Assembly (NCBI GenBank): GCA_027886175.1
Contig: JAJNNQ010000075.1
Coordinates: 86,035,001 to 86,099,000, forward strand
DNA length: 64,000 bases
Source of the DNA: Phylloscopus collybita
Lineage: Eukaryota; Chordata; Aves; Passeriformes; Phylloscopidae
Reading direction: 5' to 3'
Shown: positions 37,081 to 48,840 of the stretch, one piece after another
How the letters are laid out: every line of letters begins with the position of its first letter
Position numbering within the stretch: position 1 is the stretch's first letter
Translations under genes and position numbers: made by a program
The notes under the pieces: model-generated
The model's input: only the letters and a program-made list of their open reading frames with translations
The model's database searches: none
What the model was told of the DNA's origin: nothing

Positions 37081-40000
37081 TACTCATTTTTTGTCATGAT
37101 TCTAGGATCTCTCCAAAGTTTAAGGGGGGAAGGAGAAGGAGATGATGAGGGAAATAAGCTCAAAGAGCACATTTTAAATATGAAGTATCAGTAGTGTTTG
37201 CACATGTTTTAAATTCGAAGAGGACAAACTGTTCATTGCTTTGAAGCCCCAGGAGAACTAACACAAATTATATTCCAAGTGCAGCACATCCCCAAACCAT
37301 CTCATTCCAGGAGCCTTTGTAGCTGGCATAGCTGATGGGTAGATAGATAACTAAACATAGGGCAGCACATGGGATTAGGATCTTGGGTTGGAGAGTGTAG
37401 GGACCTGTTTGGGATCCTGCCCTGAAGCAGGGTTGAGTTATGATTTGAAAAGGTATGGGCAGGAATCAGAGACACAAGAAGCTCTTGGAGCTGAGCACAA
37501 GTTTACAAAGACTGGTCACAAGCATTGGGCTGCATGTCTCATGTTGGAGAGGTTCAGCATGTACAGCTAGGGCAGCAGTGGCTCTCATCTGGCCACCCAG
37601 GAGCTCTGACACATGGCCTGCATCCTACACACCCACAGTCTGCAGCTCAAACAAATTCCTGAGCAGCCAAAAAATCCCTGGTGCACAGATGACCGACACC
37701 TCAGAGCGGCCAAGAGCTAGCAGCAAGGGAGAGTCTCTTGTTTTCTTCTTGTGCAGCAAAACTCCCACCTGCTATCCCAGCAACTGAGAGCAAGTCTGAG
37801 ACCTGCTCACACAGGGATGCTTACCACAGCTGAACGTGAACCAGCAAGTACACAAGATGGGACAGAGCACATTAAATACACTGCACTTTCAGACCATTTC
37901 TATTGCACCCTGGTTTGGAGAGGGGGAAAAAAGAAGAAAAAAGAGAGAAGGCCAAGGTGTTCATCACAGCTTTGACTGCTACTCCCCAAATCAAGTTTCA
38001 AATTATGCTGTTTTGGAAACAATTCATCCAAGACACCATCACTGCTGCATTTTAGGTCCACATAAACAATAAAATAGTATTAGTATACAGACACAGGAAC
38101 TTTTTTTCTCCTCATGCCGGCAGCTCTTCAAATTCATCTGACCCCCATGATTCCCATGAGACATCAGAAGAGCCATACCTTGAGGAGAAGCTAACAAAAC
38201 TCCATCCAGCAGCAGCATTCGCAAGAGTCCACTTGCTCAGCTCTGTTTCACTGCAATCACACAACAAAAGCATGACTAAAACCCAAATTCCTGCCACCAA
38301 GCTTCTTGGTCTGTTATCTGATGAAAGACTCAGCAGATTAAAAACAGACACAGTGCTAGTTGAAGCACTTGCGTTTGAAACTGATCCCATAATAGCCAAG
38401 ATCCTCTTAACCAAATTCACCAGGCTCCTTATAGCCTTGGGCACATCTGAAGGGGCCCCCAGGCCCACCACAGCAAACAAGCCAGCCTTCATCTCCACAT
38501 AGTACAGAGACTCCTCCAGAGCCTCTGTAGCAGAGTCTGCTGTAAGAGGTTCAAAAAATAGGAATTCAATCTCTAAAGCATCAGACTTCTGGCTCTTGAG
38601 ATCTTCTGACCCTTCACGGTCCACCTCACACACAAACACTGCAGAGCCTCACTCCCAACACCCGCTGAACAGCATTTGGCTTCCCATCACAAAAACTGCT
38701 TGCCCATTTTCTGTGGGAATTAAACCGAAAAACCAAGACTATGTCTTAAACCCACATTCCACCACTTAACCTGGAGCTTTCTCCATAGCAGGAGAAAGGT
38801 ATGTTTGTCATGCCACAGCAACAGGGAGATTTGTTGTCTAAAGATCATTCAGGGCTTGGCAGCTCAAGATCTCTGCAGTCTTCTAAGTTAAAAAGGGCTT
38901 TACTCCTTCAGCCTAAAAATTGCCTTGGTTTCTTCCTTGAATTCCTGTTTCTAATCAGACACCTTTTTGGCATGGTCAAGCAACAAAACGAGAGTTCATC
39001 TTCATTGATCCCAGCACAGCAAAAGAATCCCTTGTTATAGCAGAAGATTTGGGGTATATTCACGCTATCACACCTGAATTCTAGTACATCTGGCAACTAC
39101 TGCAGTTGTCCTTCTGAAGGAGCCTCAAAAAGCTTAGTAAAGGCTCTCTAGCAACAGCCAGGCTCTGAACGCAGCTCCACTGCGCACAGGTGAGAGCAAT
39201 ATCCTCCAGGGATGTGCAGCCTGAGCAAGAAGGTGGTGGGATTTTGCTAAAACAAAGATCTGCACATTTCCAAGCAGATCTTGTTCAAATGAGGGATATG
39301 AGGCACAAGTGAACCCCATGGTCAGCTTCTGGGCCAGATTCTCAGCCCTTTCTGGCAAGATGGCCTGAACTGGAAGTGTCTTTATGCTGTTACTTGCGTT
39401 ATGTTGAAAGATGCTACTCTTTCCATAAAGATTCATTGCTTAAATTTGTCATATTACATCTCCTACGCTCTCCAGTGCAGCCCTAAAATAATCCCAGTGT
39501 GGCTGCATTTTGTTATTTTGATGGTGTTCTGCAGCATGAGAAAAGAGAATAGGGGGAGCAGGAACATCTAAATGGTGTTATTCCAACTGAAATCAAGCTT
39601 TTGTCCCAAAAGACACAGGGAAGGTAAAGTATGAACTTATCTTTACACTCAGCTCTCATGTAATGGACCATGATGAAGAATTCACCCAGAGCACAAACTC
39701 CAATCTCTTATATGGATCATTCTGAAGTAACTTTCCCAGGACTGACAAATGCTTCAGTGAGACAGATGGGATGGGAGTCTGCTCCCCAGGAGCTCCCACA
39801 GGGCTCAGGCAAACACAATGATCAGTGTGCTACAAATACACTCACTGATCAGCTAAAGCTAAGATAAAACAGCTACTACAATGTTTCTACCAAGTCATGC
39901 ACACCCCAGTCACAGGGACTTCTGTCTCCCAGCAGGCAAAGTCCCAGACTGCCAGACACGAAGAGATCTCTCACCACTCCTTCATACCAGCACATCCCTG

Positions 40001-43000
40001 GTTCAGTGTGAAGGTCCACCCACAAAGGCAGCTCCCACCCAGCCTCCTTACAGGGCTGCAACTGCTGAGACCCTCATTTCTGTACAGCAGCAGAATGGGG
40101 CATATGCTACAGAGATCAACCAGTGAGAACAGGAAAGCCTTCCCAGATCTCACATATGGATGCAGGACCTTCCTCATGCAGTGCAAGAATGCTGACTGTG
40201 GCAGATATGAGGGCAGAAAGTCACACATTTTACCCTGGGAGAGCAAAGGGGAAGTCTTACTTGAATTGCTCTGTCAGCCTTACAGATTGCTTCCATTTCC
40301 CCTCAACACCCACACCTCCAGGAGGCCTCAAAAACAAGTACTCTGGCCTAGCATTGGCTGGATAATGTGGAGCTATTTAAAAATAAGAATTATAATAAAA
40401 ATATATTATGAAGCAATCCTTTGCAGTCTAACACCCACAGGGTTAACTTCCTGCTGCCTGCTCTCTCCCCTTGCTGTTCAGCCCAGTCTCCCCTTGGAGG
40501 CAGGGACTCTCTGGTGCTTCAGCACTGCCCTGCCCCAGGAAGGAAAGCTACATTCAAGCCCAGCTTCCCTTTTGCCTCTCTAGTGCAAACATCTTATGAG
40601 TTGACCTTAAAAAGAATCTGAACTTAAGCATGCAGGTGTCTACAACAATCTCCCCAACAGAGTACAAAATAAATAAAAGAAATACAGAATGGAAAAAACA
40701 GGCAAGGAGAAATTAAAAAAAAAAAAATTAGAAGGAAAGCTGTCCTCATTCTGCCCTTAACACAAAGTGAGATGCAAGATGTTTGCATAGAAAGATCCCA
40801 TTCCTGAGGATTTAAAAATCTTTTCCTCTGTTTCTCTCATAAGACTATTCTGTTTCTCACCCATATACCTCCTCCCAGAAGCTCTTTATGTATTTCCCCA
40901 GCCAGTGACACTGAACAAGAACACCACATTCACAAAGTGAGTCCCCCCCATTAGACATCAACCATGGAGCTTGAAAGGATCAGAGGGGAGATGTTTGTTT
41001 CAGCCAAGAGACTCATTGCCAAGAGGGATTCAAGCAGCTCTTGTTGGAGGAGAAAGGGGGAATCCTGAACAAAGAGATCAGTCAGAGAAGAAGCTCTGGA
41101 AGGGAAGAGCCTGGGGCTCAAGGTGATTTCTGCCAGAGGGCTATTTTGTTGATAAGGATTACATAGCTACTCCGTCTGCCAGACATAAGCCTGCAAATGG
41201 TAAAGCATTCCCTGTTGGCCCTGTGATAATACCTATGCCATCTAGTTATACAATAAGCCTAAGGTTGTTTTCCTAAACCAGGCAGTTGCTGGCAAAGCTA
41301 AAATAAGCTACTGTTGTCTCACACTGCAGTAAAGCAGCCTCACACAATTTCCCTCTCCCTCCTGATACTTTCCTTCTTCCACACAGCTGCACAGACGATA
41401 CTGATGCCATCAATGCAAGATCAGGGCACTCCCAGTCCAAGCAAGGAACAACTTAAAAGAGGTTCAAACTCCAACCGCTTTGATCAGAGGAGTGGCTCCA
41501 TCAGAGCCAAAATAAATGTTTGCTGATAATCCTGTACCCTCTGTTTGCTTGTGTGGCTCCCATTTTATTAGCCTTCCTATGGTAAATTTTACAGCTGGGG
41601 TTAGCAGAGTGATAAAATGCACAGATTATATTCATCACTGTTGCTGGTCTGCTTCCCCCCAATTTAATGCAGCTTTACCTCAAAAAAAATGAACACTTTG
41701 ATCCAGGATGCTCTCTTGCCCCTTGCAAACCTTCACCTCCTCCTACTACTTGACAGTCATCAGTTCAGAGAACAACAGCCTGCTCCAGGGTGGGAGGAGA
41801 GCAAGTCACAATCAGATTTCCCAACTGAAGTTTGAGATGCTCTTTACAAGAGCACTCAAATCAGAGATCCTCCTCAATCACTGCACCACTGACAGCAGTT
41901 TACTGCTCCCTCCCTGCAATGTTCTGCCTGGGCTCCAACAGGACTCCTCAGATGTTGAAATACAAATTAACACAGGATCCAGACCACAGAAACATATTGG
42001 CATCCTATGATTTGATTGCTCACACCGTCATCACTGAAGCAGAAACTTCAGTGTCTATGCAGTAAGTTTTGATTCAGCCCCAAACACAATACCATAACTT
42101 TCATCTCCTCCGTCTCCTTGATTTATTCAAGTTATGCCCCAGCTATTTCTCATTCTGAAAGCCAAGAGAGAAGCCAGCAGAAGAAAGAGACTTGTTTTGC
42201 CTTTATTTTTCCAAGTTCAAACTCCTCAGATTGAAAACTACACTAATCTGCATCACTTAGCTGGAGACACCTTTGTTCTATCTACATAAAAATCAAACAT
42301 GAACCAATTTATTAACTGTGGCACAGCAAAAGCTGAAGAAGCTGTCAGTAGTTTTCTAGTCCCAACATGGATTTCCTACTGCTTGGCAGCAGGATAAGAA
42401 ATTACTGCTCAGTCTTTAATGCTGAATTTTATGAATGGAAAATGGTTTTGCCCCAGAGCTTGTATTTATTATTCATAGCTTGGTCTGCTCCCTAAAAATA
42501 GGAAAGTAAGATCAAATCCAAGGCCTCCCTGGATTCCGAGGGAACTACAGACCCAGATCAGAAACACACAATATTTTTCCATTCCTAACTCTTTTGTCAG
42601 CATCTCCAAGGGTAAACACAAAACAAGAAGCATAAGAGTTCAGAAAAACATTGGTACCTTGTGGATGATGAGTACAAACAAACAGGCCTAGAGCCACTAC
42701 TACAATGAGCTTTGGTACTGCAATTGCAGAGGGTGGGAAGCAGATAACACTACAGGATTCTTTCACATCCAAGTCACTGCTGCTTGCTCACACAGTCCTC
42801 TTCTCTAGTGCTGTCTACAATAGCAAACTGCTCCCACTGGCCAACAAAAAAAAAAAAAAAGCAATATGAACAAAAGCCCAAAGTACAGCCAAGCTCAGAA
42901 AAGGACTCAAGTAGACTCTTGGGTACCTCTGGATTTAGCCACATCAGAGTATTCTGTAGGGGGAAAAGAAATTTTAAAAAGATCAATCTTAGTCCAGATG

Positions 43001-44076
43001 GGGTGACAATTCAGGGAAATTTTCTTCTGTTGGCTTCACGGAAATAAACTCTCTGGGCAGACCTTCATATAACTGATATCAGCCTCAGTATTGAGAGGTA
43101 TTGTCTCTGCTAATTTTCTGGGGTTTACCTTCCCCTTAGGATGAAACCCCAAACAAAGGTGAGACTGAGCTAACAGACAAATATTAAATTTTGAAGGCTT
43201 TCTGCTTGAAGTCAGGGGATGCAGCCAGATCAAGTGAAGCACATTTGTCTGGAAAGAGCAGTGGCTAAAGAATGGATTAAATGGAGGAACCTTCCAGACA
43301 CAGACTGGGACCACACAGCAGAGAGGACTGGTAAGACAAAGACTCACCACAAGCTATTTGAAAGAAAGTCCAAACTATAAAGTTGTACCTTGACAATATG
43401 GGGACTTCAGCAGCAAAATTGGCTGAAGGAATTCCTGGTTGTGTCAAGACACTGGACTTGCACTCTAGTTTTATTTACTTATTTTAGGCTCAGAAAATTC
43501 TCTGGCCTGGCTCATACCACAAAACCTTCATCTGGGCTGAAGGATCGAGGTTCCAGGGCACTGCTCACATCAAAATCACTGGTAAGGTCTCTGCATTGCC
43601 TCACCACGGTGCTGCTCAGGAGGCACTACCACGCTACCAGGTTTTTCCACCACAGCAATTTCAAGATGTTCCTGCCTTCTCTCCGTCTTCAATAGTAACT
43701 ACACCCACAGGAAACACCATAGAATGAGATGAAAGAGAGGAGGATGGGGAACACCGTGAAATACAGATATAAATCCAAAGAACTTGCCAAAGTGGCACAT
43801 CAGAGGGAAGATTAGAAAGCCAGTCTGCTGTATTGCATAACTGATTACATTTTCTACCATCTAGAGAAAATAAAACCCAACACCCATGCTGTTACTGGAA
43901 CACCTTCAAAGACAAACTGTTTCTTTAGAGAGGGAAATGCTGCCTGTACCTACAAGGTCCTGCACATCTCTAAGTGCTCTTGAGACCATGTTGAAGCAGA
44001 TGATGTGCCTGAGGAACTGCACCCTGCTTATGAAGGCTTGGCGCAACTGCACTGGGAGCCATCACAAACACAGCAT
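37081..44076. other. Intergenic DNA downstream of LY86
   Basis: No gene was recognised. Two open frames stand out by length only: 38112-38639 on the minus strand (175 codons) and 39897-40583 on the plus strand (228 codons). Neither has a known domain, splice context or promoter that I can see. There is an A13 run near 40714 and an A15 run at 42846-42860. Confidence 0.5.
42846..42860 (+). repeat. A15 homopolymer
   Basis: Fifteen A bases in intergenic DNA 1.2 kb before the CR1 3' end. No associated retrocopy was seen. Confidence 0.8.
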
Positions 44077-46845
44077 CCACATACAGAATCACTAGGTTGG
44101 AATAGACCTTCAACATCATCGAGTCCAACCCAGCCCTAACACCTCAACTAAACCATGGCACCAAGTGCCACATCCAGTCTTTTTTTAAACACATCCAGGG
44201 ATGGTGACTCCACCACCTCCCCAGGCAGATCATTCCACTACTTTATCACCCTTTCTGTAAAAAACTTTTTCCTAATATCCAACCTATATTTCCCTTGGTG
44301 CGGCTTAAGACTGTGTCCTCCTGTTCTGTCAGTTGCTGCCTGGAGAAAGAGGCCAACTCCCACCTGGTTACAAGCACCTTTCAGGGAGTTGTAGAGTGAT
44401 AAGGTCACCTCTGAGTCTCCATTTCTCCAGGCTAAACAACCCCAGCTCCCTCAGTCGTTCCTCACAGGGCTTATGTTCCAAGCCCCTCACCAGCCCCGTT
44501 GCCCTCCTCTGGACAAGCTCAAGTGTCTCAACGTCCTTCCTGAACTGAGGGGCCCAAAACTGGACACAATACTCAAGGTGTGGCCTCACCAGTGCTGAGT
44601 ACCAGAATGACCTCCCTTCTCCTGCTGGCCACACCATTCCTGATACAGACCAGGATGCCCTCAGCCTTCTCGGCCACCTGGGCACACTGCTGGCTCATGT
44701 CCAGCCAGCTGCTGACCAGAACCCCAAGGTCATTTTGGGGGTCCCTGGCTGGACTGTGAAGCCATACCATCCTCAGTCTATAACCTTGCAGGGGGTTATT
44801 GTGGCCAAAATGCAGGACTTGGCACTTGGACTTATTAAACATCATCCTATTGGATTCCACCCATCCATCCAAACATTCCAGGTCTCTCTGCAGAGCCCTC
44901 CTACCTTCCAACAGATGGACACATGCTCCCAGCTTACTGTCATCTGAAAATTTACTAATGAAGGACTCAATACCCTCATCCCTGTCAATAAAAATATTGA
45001 ACAGAACTGGCCCCAGCACAGACCCCTGAGGGACACCACTGGTGACTGGCCACCAGCTGGATGCAGCACCATTCACCACCACTCTCTGGGCCCAGCCATC
45101 CAGCCAGTTCCTAACCCAGCACAGAGTGCTCCTGTCCAAGCCATGGGCTGCCAGCTTTTCCAGGAGTGTGCTGTGGGAGACAGTGTCAAAGGCCTTGTTG
45201 AAGTCCAAACAGGCAACATTCAGAGCCTTCCCTGCATCCACCAGGTGGGTCACCTGGTCATAAAAGGAGATCAGGTTGGTCAAACACGACCTACCCCTCC
45301 TAAACCCATGCTGGCTGGGTCTGATAACCCGACCATCCTGTAAGTGCTGCATGATGACACTCAATATAAACTGTTCCATTACCTTACAGGGTACTGACGT
45401 CAGGCTTACTGGCCTATAATTACCAGGATCTTCCTTCCCACCCTTTTTGTGAAAGGGTGTCACATTCCAGTCATCTGGAATCTTGCCATTGAGCCAGGAT
45501 TGTTGGTAAATGATGGAGAGCAGCTTCACGAGCTCATCTGCCAACTCCCTCATCACCCTGGGATGGACCCATCTGGGCCCACAGATTTATAAACATCCAA
45601 GCAGCTCAACAGTTCTCTGACTGCCTCCTCTTAGTTAACAGGGGGCTATACTGCTCCCTGATGCTATCTGCCAACCCAGAAGGACAGCTGTCCTGAGAAC
45701 AAGCCATCTTCCTACAAAAAACTCAGGTAAAGAAAGCGTTAAGCACCTCTGCCTTTTCCTCATCTGCAGTTACTACATTCCCTCCTGCATCCAGTAGAGA
45801 ACAATTGTTGGTCTTACCCCTCCTTTTACCATAAATATATGTGTAAAAACATTTTTTTATTATCCTTTACAAAAGTTGCCAAATTAAGTTTGAACTGAGC
45901 TTTGGCCTCCCCAGTTTTTTTCCTACATGCCCTAGCAACCCCTTTAAATACTTCCTGAGAAACCTGACGCTCCTTCCAAAGCTGATACATCCTCTTTTTA
46001 TTCCTAAGTTCCTCTGAAACCTCATTGCCCATCCAGGCTGGATGTTTGCCTCATCAACTCATCTTTCAGCACACAGAGACAGCCTGTTCCTGTGCCCTCA
46101 AGATCTCTGTTTTGAAGCACACCCACCTTCCCTGGACTCCTTTGTTTTTAAGGGCTGCTTCCCAAGGAACTCTCTGAATAAGTCTCCTAAAGAGGCCAAA
46201 GCCTGCCCTCTGGAAGTCCAATGTAAAATCTTACTGATGTTACTCCTGATTTCACCAAATATCGAGAATTCTATAATTTCATGGTCACTGTGCCCCAAGT
46301 GGCCTCCAACCACACATCTCCCACCAGCCCATCTCTATTTGCAATCAATAGGTCTAACATAGTCCCTCCCCTGGTGGGCTCACTCACCAGCTGTGACAAA
46401 AAGTTGTCCTCCTCACACTCTAAAAATTTCCTGGACTGCCTCTTTTCTGCTGTATTAAGTTCCCAGCAGATGTTAAAGTCACCTACAAGAACAAGGGCTG
46501 GTGATCCTGAAACATCCTCTAGCTGCTTATAGAATAAATTTCCCACTTTTTTCCTGGCTGGGTGGATGGTAACAGACTCCCAGCAGGATGTCAGCCTTGT
46601 TGGCCTTCCCCATAATTCTTACCCATAGGCATTCAACCTCATCGTCATTGGCTTCAATACCCATGGTATCAAAAGCCTTCCTAATGTAAAGGGCCACACC
46701 TCCACCTTTTCTCCCTCTCCTGTCTCTTCTGAAGAGCCTGTAGCCATCCAGTGCAGCGCTCCAGCTATGTCAGTCATCTCACCACGTTTCCATGATGGTG
46801 ACCACATCATAGCTTTGCTGTTGTACCATGGCTTCCAGCTCCTCT
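44077..46845 (-). mobile_element. Nearly full-length CR1 LINE, inactivated
   Basis: Reading the minus strand, the element runs from the endonuclease start (EELEAMVQQQSYDVV near 46845) through APE-type endonuclease blocks (GGGVALYIRKAF, LVLVGDFN, LGHSDHE) to reverse transcriptase. It ends with a CR1 3' UTR whose tail reads GGTTGGACTCGATGATGTTG and ATTCTGTATG near 44077. It is about 2.8 kb, far longer than most avian CR1 copies, but lacks ORF1 and any visible 5' UTR. Breaks seen are two in-frame TGA codons in the ETWWDD endonuclease motif (46779-46781 and 46770-46772), a frame change near 45570, another near 44605, and a TAG near the end of the coding region. It cannot encode an active product as it stands. 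Confidence 0.93.
44573..45556 (-). pseudogene. CR1 ORF2 reverse-transcriptase segment (longest intact piece)
   Basis: This 327-codon open stretch of CR1 ORF2 has fingers-palm motifs in order: [16 protein letters not shown] (residues 46-61), the first catalytic block [12 protein letters not shown] with Asp118, [10 protein letters not shown] (174-183), then FSDD (203-206), where CR1 normally has FADD. A run of small changes (IFIDRDEG instead of the usual IFINDLDEG) also marks decay. The frame is lost at both ends: upstream near 45570, where the preceding KSVGPDG block lies in another frame, and downstream near 44605, where [19 protein letters not shown] continues in another frame (44368-44685). 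It is not a host gene. Confidence 0.92.
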
Positions 46846-46846
46846 T
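45826..46846 (-). pseudogene. CR1 ORF2 endonuclease and linker remnants
   Basis: Pieces in shifting minus-strand frames give the APE endonuclease: ALDGYRLFRRDRRGRKGGG and ECLWVRIMGKANKADIL (46846-46560), ALVLVGDFNICWE and LLDLLIANRDGLVGD (46546-46271), GGHLGHSDHEIIEFSIFGEI (46313-46098), and the basic linker RNKKRMYQLWKE (46032-45826). The frame changes show inactivation. The order matches CR1 ORF2. Confidence 0.88.
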
Positions 46847-47984
46847 GTGTCACAGCAGAGCAGAGCACCGAGGCCCCTGGAGCCATGCTCATGCCCATGC
46901 CATCTCAGCTGTGCACTCCCCTTCCCTCCCCTGCACCCACACGAGGTTGATTCTGCTCTGCTGCACACCTGCTCACAAACCACACCAGCAAAAAGCTGCT
47001 CACCTCTGCCTTGGGCTTTCTGCTTGGACTGGCTCTGCAAGGGTCATAGAAATTCTGTAGCCACGAGTGGGGAAACAAGGTGGGAAGCTGAGACGCCTAA
47101 ACTGCTGTGGGACTCAGCTCACATTCAGGGCAGTCCTGAATCCTGCTCAGCTTCATGGAAATTCAAGTGCAACAGCAAAAATGATTTTGTGAACCAAGTC
47201 CTCTAGGGAAACCAAGGTGCCCACCAAAGCTGAGACCCTGTTCTACTGGCATCCCTAAGGGCATCTTTTTCCACAGTACCCCAAGCAACACCTCCTCAGT
47301 CCTAGGCAAGTCCTAGCTCTCCAGCTGATCCTCTCCCCATCTCAAGGAGGAGTTGAGCTATGCCATCCTCACCTCATCCTGGCTGAGGAGGTGTTGGCAG
47401 CAGTACCCAGCACAGTCCCAGCAGGGCTGCCTGCCTACATCCATGCTGCCTTGTGCAGCAGCACAGGTCCTGTGCTAGTTGGTGACAATAGATCAGATGC
47501 CAAGAGGATGGGACAATAGTCACCCCCTTAAACCAGGAAAATCCGGCCTGTTCTAAGGAAAAATCTTGACAAGAGTGACATAGAAAAGGTGATTTGATTT
47601 CAAAGTTTCTTCTTAATTTTTTTGCCTTTAATTAACATGAAATTTAAATATCAGCATTTGGACAATTGATCTGACCTTACCAAAGAGGATCTTTCCTGTC
47701 ATGTCCAGCCCACTGTGAATCAAAACATTTTACATTCTGAGCCCTCCATCCCTGGGGGAGGAGGCGAGATCAGTGCTTCTTTTCACCCAATGCAACAAAA
47801 AACCCCAAACCAAACAAACAAACAAACCCAAAATAAAACAAAACACCCCCCCCCCCCACCAAGGGGGAAAAAAAAAAAAAATAGGTGCTTGCATGAAGTG
47901 GGAAAAGCCTGTTGGCACACCAAAGACCGTTCCTGGCTGCTGCACTGACCAGGCCTAAAGCTGCAGCTGATTTTTCCCTTTGCA
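46846..47984. other. Sequence between the CR1 and the CpG island
   Basis: The first 200 bases could be additional diverged CR1 5' sequence, but I cannot align them with confidence. The rest is unique-looking DNA ending in a complex simple repeat at 47806-47881. No gene was recognised. Confidence 0.45.
47806..47881 (+). repeat. Composite simple repeat: (AAAC)n, C12, G5, A14
   Basis: AAAC-type units (47806-47845) run into a C12 homopolymer (47846-47857), then ACCAAGGGGG and an A14 run (47868-47881). Such homopolymer junctions are also places where assemblies tend to err. Confidence 0.85.
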
Positions 47985-48840
47985 GCCCCGCAGCGTCCAT
48001 CGCTTGGCGAGAAACCTGGGTGCGGGACTCGACGGCTGCTGCTGGTAGCGAGGAGGTGTGGGACACGTCAGTGGGGAGCTGGGACACCCCTCCCTGCCAG
48101 GGCCAGCCAGGAGGTGGCACTGTTAAACTGCTCAGCCTTCCCAGCACACTGGATTTTTGTCGGGTTGTTTTTCGCTCCTGCCTCCCCCCACCCAGCAATC
48201 TATTTTCCTGCCTTGAGGATGGCGATAGACCATACCAAAAACTCGTCTGAAAAAAAAAAAAAAAAAAACATCTCGTTAAACAGGCGATTGCTTTGTGATT
48301 TCCCGACTGGTTCCCTCTCGCATAAAGGGCTGGCCCGCTGAGAGGAAGAGGTTTACTCGGTGTAAGGTAATGTTATACAACTTTCCCCCTCTAGCAAGTG
48401 CCGGAACTGTTCTGGTTTAACCCTCTGACACCTTGACCCAGCCCATTCAAAGTCCCTTTTTTAATTTCTTTTAAGCGGCCTACACCCTTAACGCACAGCA
48501 ATGCAGAACACCTCCCGAGCCCTGACCCAGCAGGCAAACAACAAAAGCGCTTTATCTCGAGGGACGCCTTATCGCCCAACTCCCGCTCCCTGAGCAAACA
48601 GCAGCGGTGGCCGGGGACAGCCCAGCTCCTCTGCCCACTGCCCGGGCTGCTGGACACTGAAACAGCACTGACCTGCCCCCCGCAGCTGTTTGTACCGCGA
48701 TTTGCTGAGCTGGGGGGACAGTCCTTCCTCGTAGGACTCAAAAAGTCCCTAATCCCCCGGGAGGAGGCAGCGATGCCGCAAGGTTTTCCCGAATACGTGT
48801 CGGCACTTTCATGTCCCAGCAAGGCCCCGCGGGAGCATGG
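47985..48840. promoter_or_regulatory. CpG-island-like segment, candidate promoter
   Basis: By hand count there are roughly 45 CpG in about 850 bp, with GC near 58 percent. This gives an observed/expected ratio around 0.6, whereas the rest of the window is strongly CpG-depleted. The densest part is 47985-48060 (CCCGCAGCGTCCATCGCTTG and onward, about nine CpG in 70 bp). A CATAAAGGG TATA-like element (48321-48329) and a good splice donor AAG|GTAATG (48364-48372) lie in order on the + strand, suggesting a possible short noncoding first exon. An A19 run (48250-48268) interrupts the island. The gene it might serve is unknown; the downstream neighbour (RREB1 in other vertebrates) is a guess. Confidence 0.5.
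48250..48268 (+). repeat. A19 homopolymer inside the CpG island
   Basis: Nineteen A bases between CTCGTCTG and CATCTCG. An unusual interruption of a GC-rich segment. Confidence 0.85.
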
